A DNA stretch of 64,000 nucleotides from Gyrodactylus bullatarudis. Its lineage: Eukaryota > Platyhelminthes > Monogenea > Gyrodactylidea > Gyrodactylidae. Where the stretch lies: assembly GCA_012064415.1 (NCBI GenBank), contig SSNU01000278.1, forward strand, positions 8,161 to 72,160, given 5' to 3'. The notes below the pieces were generated by a model that made no database searches, was not told the DNA's origin, and saw only the letters and a list, made by a program, of their open reading frames with translations. The position numbers and the translations under genes were made by a program. Below are positions 60,801 through 64,000 of the stretch, one piece after another (within the stretch, counting starts at the first letter, position 1; the number at the start of each line of letters is the position of its first letter).

Positions 60801-62231
60801 AGTATTTATTTTTTGTTTTTTCACTAGAGATAAGTGCTCAAGTCTTTTAATATCTCTAATCAAATGCGGAGAAGTCACTCATCCAGCCTACAGAGATAAG
60901 ACTCAGCCTGTATCTAATTTTTAAGCTAGTAAAGAAACAATCCAAACATGAGATCTTTATTGAGACTCCTAAGTATACCGTAGCCGAGATTCAGTTTCAG
61001 TGTAAAACAGTGTTAAGAATTTGAAAAATTTTGAACGCTTAAAACAGATTTAGACTAATTTCAAATGCCTTCATTGAGAAGTATTCAATATAGAATAATG
61101 GCTAGAATCAGAAGAGACGGTATGAAAATGAGTTTTCAATTTTAGTCGCACAAATTCTTTTAGATTCAACTTTGCTTTTATTAAAATTTATTCAATCTTT
61201 CAATGCTTTATGATATAATTAATCCAGATAACATTTTAATCAATTCAAGAGGTTGCTCAAATCTTCATTCATCATTTTTTATTCTCTCCTACAAGTATTT
61301 TCGATTATCGATGAAACTTTTAATGATAATTTTAATTTTACAGTTACCTGGTCTTAAATCTTCCGAGGACGTCGGAAAGAAAGAGAACAAGGACGATATG
61401 GAATTAAAAGAGGCCCTTTCCACAGAAAATGGCTTCCAAACACTACAGAGAAGAAAGTTTAGTGGTGAGCCAATATTTTCAAATTGTATTTTTTAAATCT
61501 AAACTTTATAGATTTGTCAAAGTAATCAGTTCTATCTTCTTTAACGACCAAAAAATTCTAAAATCTGTTTTTACAATAAAATTTATTGAGTAAATATTAG
61601 AGTGCTCAGCCAGTGGTCTTCTAAACTTTTGGATGACCAATGGCTAATATTTCTAATATTAATCTGAGTTTCAATAAATTTATTACATTAAAACCAATAT
61701 GAATCTTAATATAAATCCGGAAACCTTTCTACTTATTGTTTCGGGATAGATAGCGTTTTTAATAAGATTTCTTTAAACTTCTTTTATCAACTAACTTTTC
61801 TTAAAAAGTGTAATAGGACTGATTTTTATTCAAACTTATGACTAAATATCAACAAACAATGTTTAATTTTCCTAATTTACTGAATTCGATAATTTTATAA
61901 CATTAGGTTCTGTAAATCGACTTAAACAGATTGGACGTCCATCAAGTCCGTCTGTACAGAATCTAACAGAACTAGGGAACTCAATTAACGGTAGTACCAT
62001 TGAGATTAACGGGGAATATTATGAACAAGATCAAGATGCCTTATTAGATGCTTGCCTATCAGGTTCCCGACGGCTCAAACCAAGAGAACGTCGACGTGTT
62101 AGAGATCCCAGCAGAAAATCAAGTAAGCATTCAAGCATTTGTGTTAATTTATTTATTAAACAGAAATATAGAGTATCAACTGCCTTTAAAATCTTTATTT
62201 TACAGTAAAGAGCAAAAGAAGGTCTAGGTGA
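36219..62231 (+). CDS. Fhod: FHOD-family formin, 21 coding exons
   Basis: Actin nucleator/bundler of the FHOD class, acting in stress fibres, sarcomeres and motile cells. Exons: 36219-36389, 36420-36541, 36598-36656, 36714-36887, 45229-45323, 48046-48157, 48219-48460, 48524-48929, 49004-49066, 49945-50108, 51602-52280, 52463-52659, 57299-57451, 57545-57763, 59215-59582, 60044-60118, 60176-60368, 60475-60579, 61344-61464, 61907-62122, 62206-62231. All junctions are GT-AG, phases agree throughout, and the sum is 3,960 nt (1,319 residues plus TGA). Order: GBD/FH3 about 1-325, disordered linker to about 635, polyproline FH1 about 639-713, FH2 about 719-1160, linker, DAD-like basic tail about 1280-1319. 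The ATG at 36,219 places [14 protein letters not shown] at the position of VRVQYLEDTDPF in vertebrate FHOD1. Human FHOD1 is 1,164 residues. Identity by recalled family pattern; no search was run. Confidence 0.9.
36390..36419 (+). other. Candidate 30-nt intron
   Basis: GTGATTTAATTTAGAATTAT followed by TTATTTTAAG has GT and AG ends and sits exactly between NAPHK and LEDC, where the protein is contiguous in other FHODs. It is a multiple of three and carries TAA, so retention would truncate the protein. All other short introns of this gene are 56-107 nt. Confidence 0.7.
38832..39633 (-). pseudogene. Non-LTR retrotransposon 3' fragment (reverse transcriptase C-terminal part)
   Basis: On the minus strand a frame open from 39,633 to a stop near 39,022 reads [20 protein letters not shown]..., then [16 protein letters not shown] and [21 protein letters not shown]. 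These are the post-catalytic 'NP.K...' and 'LGV..S..L.W..H ... VRPILEYASPVW.P' motifs of LINE reverse transcriptases. The YADD catalytic box is missing, so the copy is 5'-truncated. Downstream it ends, in its own sense, in AATAAATATTATTATTATTA, a polyadenylation signal plus trinucleotide tail of the kind seen in I/L2-like lineages. Inserted antisense to the formin. Confidence 0.78.
41930..42310 (-). mobile_element. Putative solo LTR
   Basis: Relative to its surroundings this block is GC-rich. Read on the minus strand it shows a TATA-like run (TATATATATTTATCA), then GTCGGTGTAAGGTCTGAAAA, an AATAAA in AAAATAAAAGCTTTTATTC, and a pyrimidine-rich end CCTCTCGTCTTTCTATCCAG. That order (promoter, R, polyA signal, U5) is typical of an LTR. 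I could not define TG...CA ends or a target duplication, and no internal retroviral-type genes adjoin it. Confidence 0.35.
43261..43718. mobile_element. Palindromic MITE, AATAAAATGCGCCAATAAG family
   Basis: Ends AATAAAATGCGCCAATAAGT and ACTTATTGGCGCATTTTAT are complementary and continue through GGGAAAATTTT. Internal segments pair again (TTGAGCTCAAAATTTTTATC with its complement at 43,577-43,600). The whole 458-bp unit can fold on itself. Diverged relatives lie at 23,850-24,260 and 47,400-47,790. No coding capacity. Confidence 0.65.
45229..45323 (+). CDS. Fhod: Fhod exon 5: FH3 segment
   Basis: Acceptor TTGTCTAG, donor AAG|GTGAGT. Encodes residues 176-207, [17 protein letters not shown] then [14 protein letters not shown], matching FHOD1 LGQLMLFVDGMLGVV...TIQWLYTL. 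The codon is split with exon 4 (G|CT = Ala). It is isolated by introns of 8.3 kb and 2.7 kb. Confidence 0.9.
45324..48045. other. 2.7-kb intron 5 of the formin
   Basis: Holds a fold-back family copy at about 45,410-45,835 (arms ending ...CCCATCTTCATATTAACTAG) and a relative of the 43.26-kb palindrome at 47,400-47,790. A short inverted repeat at 46,171-46,231 (GACCATAACGTTGTTC / GAACAACGTTATAGTC) is of unknown nature. No exon seen. Confidence 0.6.
48046..49066 (+). CDS. Fhod: Fhod exons 6-9: end of FH3 and linker
   Basis: Exons 48046-48157, 48219-48460, 48524-48929 and 49004-49066 encode residues 208-481. [40 protein letters not shown] and [15 protein letters not shown] align with FHOD1 ([18 protein letters not shown]..., LLVYTVTLINKTLAALPDQ, DSFYDVTDALEQQGM). 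From [10 protein letters not shown] onward the sequence turns Ser/Thr/Asn-rich and is probably disordered. The exon 7 acceptor (TCTATTGAAG|CA) is pyrimidine-poor but is the only one giving the right phase. An ATG at 48,194 lies in the intron and is not a start. Exon 9 (63 nt) keeps phase if skipped. Confidence 0.87.
49067..49944. other. Intron 9 of the formin
   Basis: Carries ATATATATGTTACCGTGAAT at about 49,556, a short sequence resembling 63,170-63,290. Otherwise nothing recognisable. Confidence 0.5.
49945..50108 (+). CDS. Fhod: Fhod exon 10: linker before FH1
   Basis: Acceptor TTTTTAAG, donor GAA|GTGAGT. Encodes residues 482-536, an Asn/Ser/Thr-rich stretch ending in [11 protein letters not shown]. 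No domain; assigned because the phases (1 in, 0 out) match both neighbours and splice signals are good. Least conserved part of the protein, so exact boundaries rest on splice sites alone. Confidence 0.72.
50109..51601. other. 1.5-kb intron 10 of the formin
   Basis: Contains hairpin MITE copy 2 (50,525-50,675) and the dispersed repeat at 51,010-51,185 shared with 3.27-3.44 kb. No exon seen. Confidence 0.6.
50525..50675. repeat. Hairpin MITE with AAACTTAGGTCAATATTAGA arms (copy 2)
   Basis: TATAGTAAAATTTATTAAAA and TTTTAATAAATTTTATTATA are complementary ends, followed by CTTAGGTC arms and GAATTCTCAGCCA(C/T)GGTCATCC. The stem exceeds 50 bp with few mismatches. The loop carries GACAATCACCGTCGAAACG, also present (as complement) in copy 1. 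Confidence 0.72.
51602..52659 (+). CDS. Fhod: Fhod exons 11-12: FH1 polyproline and start of FH2
   Basis: Exon 51602-52280 encodes the linker [15 protein letters not shown], then FH1 with seven-to-eight-proline runs separated by MGGSRTG, GA, SAGRGG and GA (about residues 639-713), which recruit profilin-actin. [13 protein letters not shown] opens FH2. Exon 52463-52659 holds [14 protein letters not shown] and [10 protein letters not shown], the lasso/linker region that wraps the partner subunit. The exon 11 donor (CAG|GTTGGT) is weaker than others but gives phase 1 and joins correctly. FH1 is a GC-rich island in the AT-rich locus; glycine-rich frames on its complement are artefacts. Confidence 0.92.
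55253..55726. mobile_element. hAT-type MITE, TAGGGCCTC family (copy 2, truncated)
   Basis: Starts TAGGGCCTCAAAAAAGTACT and follows the reverse complement of 20,810-21,306 closely (for example GATATCGAGCTTTCATCATG, GATCGTAGCTTTTTGTTGGA). Homology stops near 55,726, leaving the distal ~70 bp and its terminal repeat missing. Confidence 0.7.
56920..57255. mobile_element. Fold-back family member abutting an exon
   Basis: Left arm GTTTGAGAGGGATCAAATGT at about 56,962 pairs with GATCCCTTCACATCTTGCGA near 57,160. The outer arm (CCCAAATTCCTCAAGAATAG) reaches about 57,245, close to the acceptor at 57,297-57,298. Arms are diverged, so this is an older copy. Confidence 0.5.
57299..57763 (+). CDS. Fhod: Fhod exons 13-14: FH2 core
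   Basis: Exons 57299-57451 and 57545-57763 encode residues 829-952. [16 protein letters not shown] is the FH2 signature (FHOD1 [15 protein letters not shown]). It is followed by [30 protein letters not shown] and [12 protein letters not shown], aligned with TEEERQKI, LGPAENFLMTLASI and LQLWAFKLDYDS. The Ile and Lys of this core are those used for actin nucleation in formins generally. The acceptor at 57,298 is preceded by an unusually A-rich tract (CAATTACAATAAAG). Confidence 0.93.
57820..59084. mobile_element. hAT-type element containing a nested fold-back insertion
   Basis: Ends TAGGGCGAC and GTCGCCCTA are inverted and flanked by CTAATGAC (57,812-57,819) and GTAATGAC (59,085-59,092), 7 of 8 identical and fitting hAT nTnnnnAn. 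The fold-back at 58,197-58,922 sits inside. Without it the host element is about 540 bp and non-coding. Direct similarity between 58,142-58,180 and 59,013-59,052 (GAGA(G/A)ACATTCGATTTTA) hints at internal duplication. Confidence 0.72.
58197..58922. mobile_element. Near-perfect fold-back MITE, AATATGAAGATGGGAATTT family
   Basis: The left arm (58,197 to about 58,475) and right arm (about 58,643 to 58,922) are reverse complements over roughly 275 bp with only a few mismatches. They begin AATATGAAGATGGGAATTTA and carry GTGAGAGAGTGATCAAAAGT near the centre, around a spacer of about 165 bp. The low divergence marks it as the youngest of the family here. Relatives: 1.9, 7.6, 11.3, 19.4, 22.2, 30.6, 45.4, 56.9 and 62.3 kb. 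Confidence 0.82.
59215..59582 (+). CDS. Fhod: Fhod exon 15: FH2
   Basis: Residues 953 to about 1075. [20 protein letters not shown] matches FHOD1 [20 protein letters not shown], and [20 protein letters not shown] matches EVKDTVRRQSLLHHLCSLVL. These helices form the FH2 post/knob region. Acceptor TTTCTCCTCAAG, donor AA|GTAGGT in phase 2. The TAG at 59,584-59,586 belongs to the donor, not a stop. Confidence 0.93.
60044..60579 (+). CDS. Fhod: Fhod exons 16-18: end of FH2
   Basis: Exons 60044-60118, 60176-60368 and 60475-60579 cover residues about 1075-1199. [27 protein letters not shown] and [11 protein letters not shown] match FHOD1 [27 protein letters not shown] and RERNKTRGRMI, the C-terminal FH2 coiled coil. 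Exon 18 ([20 protein letters not shown]) is linker with no recognised motif. Introns here are 57 and 106 nt, with consensus donors (AG|GTAAGT, GAT|GTAAGT, TCT|GTAAGT). Confidence 0.92.
60580..61343. other. Intron 18 of the formin
   Basis: About 760 nt with no recognised element. The frame beginning at 61,203 is the intron read into exon 19. Confidence 0.6.
61344..62231 (+). CDS. Fhod: Fhod exons 19-21: C-terminal linker and DAD
   Basis: Exons 61344-61464, 61907-62122 and 62206-62231. The end reads [20 protein letters not shown] then [17 protein letters not shown] and TGA (62,229-62,231). FHOD1 has DEIMDLLVQSVTK...RERKRSRGNRKSLRRTLK, so the acidic/hydrophobic helix followed by a basic cluster is the diaphanous-autoregulatory-type domain that folds back on FH3. 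A serine remains in the RKS context phosphorylated by ROCK in vertebrates. The tail stops only nine residues after RKS, shorter than in FHOD1. The last exon has just 26 coding nt and depends on the acceptor TTATTTTACAG at 62,204-62,205. Confidence 0.85.
61573..61687. repeat. Hairpin MITE with AAACTTAGGTCAATATTAGA arms (copy 3, diverged)
   Basis: ACAATAAAATTTATTGAGTA and TTTCAATAAATTTATTACA pair at the ends; the interior keeps CTCAGCCAGTGGTCTTCTAA / TTTTGGATGACCAATGGCTA. More mismatches than copies 1 and 2. Located in the intron between exons 19 and 20. Confidence 0.6.
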
Positions 62232-62273
62232 CAGTGTAAATTTAAATTTTGTAGTAAACTTATAACATCATTT

Positions 62274-62995
62274 TAAAGCTATTCTCAATGAGTTTGGGAA
62301 TTCAAGATATTTACAAAAATCTCATTTATTCATCAAGGTATGAAAATTTTTAAAAGATTTTTTGGTAACTGATTCAAAATGTACACTTTCACTGATTTGA
62401 GAAATTTTTGGAATATTTTGGAGACATTTTAAAATTCAAGATTTTATAATTTTTTTAAATTTTGAATTGAAAATTTTTGTTAATTTCAAGGTCTGAGAGG
62501 AATCGGACGGTATTTTTCAGGATCGTCATAAAACCAAGAAAAGATTTACTCTCATTCATTTTTTTAAAATACAACACACCATTTTGAAATTATCTTGGAT
62601 CACCCTAGTTTATCAATTTCCAAGCAGTAGAAGTGATCGAAAAATAGGAAGTAGTCTTTCGCACGTAAATGGTGTGTTTTATTAAAAAATGAATAAGAGT
62701 AAATATTTCCTATGTCTAATGATGATCCTGAAAAATAACGTCCGATTCCTCTCAGACCTTGAAATCAACAAAAATTTTCAATTCAAAATTTAAAAAAATT
62801 ATAAATTCGCGCCATCTCGAATTTTATTATTTTAAAATGTCTCCAAAATATTCCAAAAATTTATCAAATCAGTGAAAGTGTACATTTTGAATCAGTTACT
62901 AAAAAATCTTTTAAAAATTTCCATACCTTGATGAATAAATGAGATTTTTGTAAATATCTTGAATTCCCAAACTCATCGAGAATATCTGTAGATTG
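62274..62995. mobile_element. Fold-back element directly after the formin stop codon
   Basis: Left arm from CTATTCTCAATGAGTTTGGG (about 62,280) pairs with the right arm ending CCCAAACTCATCGAGAATAT (about 62,988). Arms of roughly 260-350 bp match closely (for example AAAATGTACACTTTCACTGA). The core has GGTCTGAGAGGAATCGGACG and its complement, a variant of the GTGAGAGAGTGATCAAAAG motif. It starts about 45 nt past the stop. Confidence 0.75.
62681..62939 (+). promoter_or_regulatory. Possible polyadenylation signals of the formin
   Basis: The first near-consensus hexamers after the stop are ATTAAA at 62,681-62,686 and AATAAA at 62,934-62,939, both inside the fold-back element. I saw no AATAAA between 62,232 and 62,680. 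Which is used, if either, cannot be told from sequence. Confidence 0.3.
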
Positions 62996-63426
62996 TTAAC
63001 TATTTACATATTAAAACGCTACAGTTTCTAGGCTTCATCTTATTAACATTAACATAGATTTTTCTAAATAATCAAATAATAAATTTTCAAGAGGCATCTT
63101 AGTTTAAGGTGAAGCCTCTCTAGACTATTAACCAATTTTCATAAATGAGTTTATTATCCTTCAATATATATATGTTACGTTCAAAGTGGAAATTCGTACA
63201 GTGTATACACTGAACGTACAGTGTGTACACTGTACAACTAATTGGTCAATGTGGAAACTCGGTGTCCATATATGTTACCGTAAATATTGAAACTCCGTGA
63301 GTTTCGAAACTCCCCAGTGAGTATTGAAACTGAACTAAATTTTCAAATATCTATCAATTTCTTTTTTGGTAATTTTCAAGGTTTAAAAACTTAAACCTTT
63401 CAGTGATATGTATCAAAAATATTAGT
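62996..63426. other. Intergenic stretch with small palindromes
   Basis: At 63,195-63,240 CAGTGTATACACTG and CAGTGTGTACACTGTAC form overlapping self-complementary words. ATATATGTTAC(C/G) occurs twice (63,167 and 63,273). Nothing gene-like. Confidence 0.45.
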
Positions 63427-63965
63427 TTAATAACCTTTTATTATTATAAATTTTCTCTTGTTACAACAACAACTACTATTATGACACTTCGAGTGACAAA
63501 GTAAGCCTTGACGCCTGCATTTGCATTTATTTGTCTTGCAATTTAGCTTGCAATCACATTTAATGAAACCCTGGCCACCAAATTTTGACTCGAGTCCAGA
63601 AATTGTCCTCAAAGAACATTCTTGGACAGAAACTTGATCAGATGAAATGAATTTTTCTTGAAGGACCGTAAATTCATTGGTAGAGAACCATCCATTTACT
63701 ATTCCATGCTTTCTACTATAATTCCTATCACACATGTGTGATCTAACTTAGATCGATCGAAATCGGGAATTTTTACAGCAACATTCTCACCAATTTCGTA
63801 GGCCTTGTTTGTTTTTAGAATCATTGGATTTGCATTTTTCACGATACCTCTGTAGCAGCTATCCGAAATCTCATTTCCAAGTTTGTCTATATCTTGTTGT
63901 AAATATTGATTATAATTTATAACATTCAAAAAACAAAATAGTTTCAAAATTTCTATACTAAACAT
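63427..63965 (-). pseudogene. Integrase-type transposon protein C-terminus (KRBA2/SCAND3-like)
   Basis: The upstream minus frame (63,965-63,699) contains YEIGENVAVKIPDFDRSKLD followed by GIIVES, the post-integrase segment 'Y.GD.V.V.IP..DR......G.VVE'. The next frame (63,735-63,427) reads RKHGIVNGWFSTNEF, CSLRTISGLESKFGGQGFIK and a cysteine cluster CDCKLNCKTNKCKCRRQGLL then CHSKCHNSSCCCNK. This order is typical of the family of transposon-derived proteins that includes KRAB-A-domain protein 2. The two parts are in different frames with a short loss between them, so the copy is broken. Integrase domain and N-terminus would lie beyond the right edge. Confidence 0.72.
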
Positions 63966-64000
63966 ACTTTTTTTGTGGTCAGAATCAGAACCGAAATCAA

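Overview
The window is eukaryotic: AT-rich, with spliced genes, GT-AG introns and dense DNA-transposon debris. The only intact host gene I can reconstruct is an FHOD-family formin on the + strand, filling the right half. Protein similarity and repeat content suggest an arthropod, plausibly a crustacean such as a copepod, but species is not determinable from sequence alone.

Left part (1-34,090) has no convincing host gene. It holds two related Mutator-like (MULE) remnants that keep only the SWIM zinc-finger end of the transposase (1-935 minus; about 5,095-7,050 plus, between long inverted repeats), hAT-type MITEs with target-site duplications (9,654-10,052 and 20,810-21,306), GIY-YIG endonuclease scraps of Penelope-like type (12.4-12.8 kb), a piggyBac-type mini-element (17.9 kb) and a piggyBac transposase pseudogene (28,265-29,270), a Tc1-like MITE (27.2 kb), and many members of a fold-back family marked by 'GATCAAAAGTTGATTTTTAGG'-like arms.

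Right part: a large coding exon (34,091-35,998; 636 codons, serine/asparagine rich with a long charged helix) ends in a strong splice donor. Just downstream begin 21 exons (36,219-62,231) that join in phase to exactly 3,960 nt, or 1,319 residues: GTPase-binding/FH3 armadillo region, polyproline FH1, FH2 and a basic C-terminal autoregulatory tail (DAD). The gene is stretched by introns of 8.3, 2.7, 1.4 and 4.6 kb full of transposons (LINE remnant, putative solo LTR, palindromic MITEs, a nested hAT/fold-back insertion), while other introns are about 55-75 nt. One candidate intron is only 30 nt. The stop codon is followed at once by a roughly 700-bp inverted repeat that may lie in the 3' UTR.

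Right edge (63,427-64,000, minus): remnant of an integrase-type transposon gene related to KRBA2/SCAND3-like proteins.

There is no CRISPR array, operon or recognisable new defence-type system here. The items most worth a second look are the 30-nt intron, the unresolved junction between the 5' exon and the canonical FHOD start, the SWIM-only MULE family, and the very regular fold-back elements inside the formin gene.
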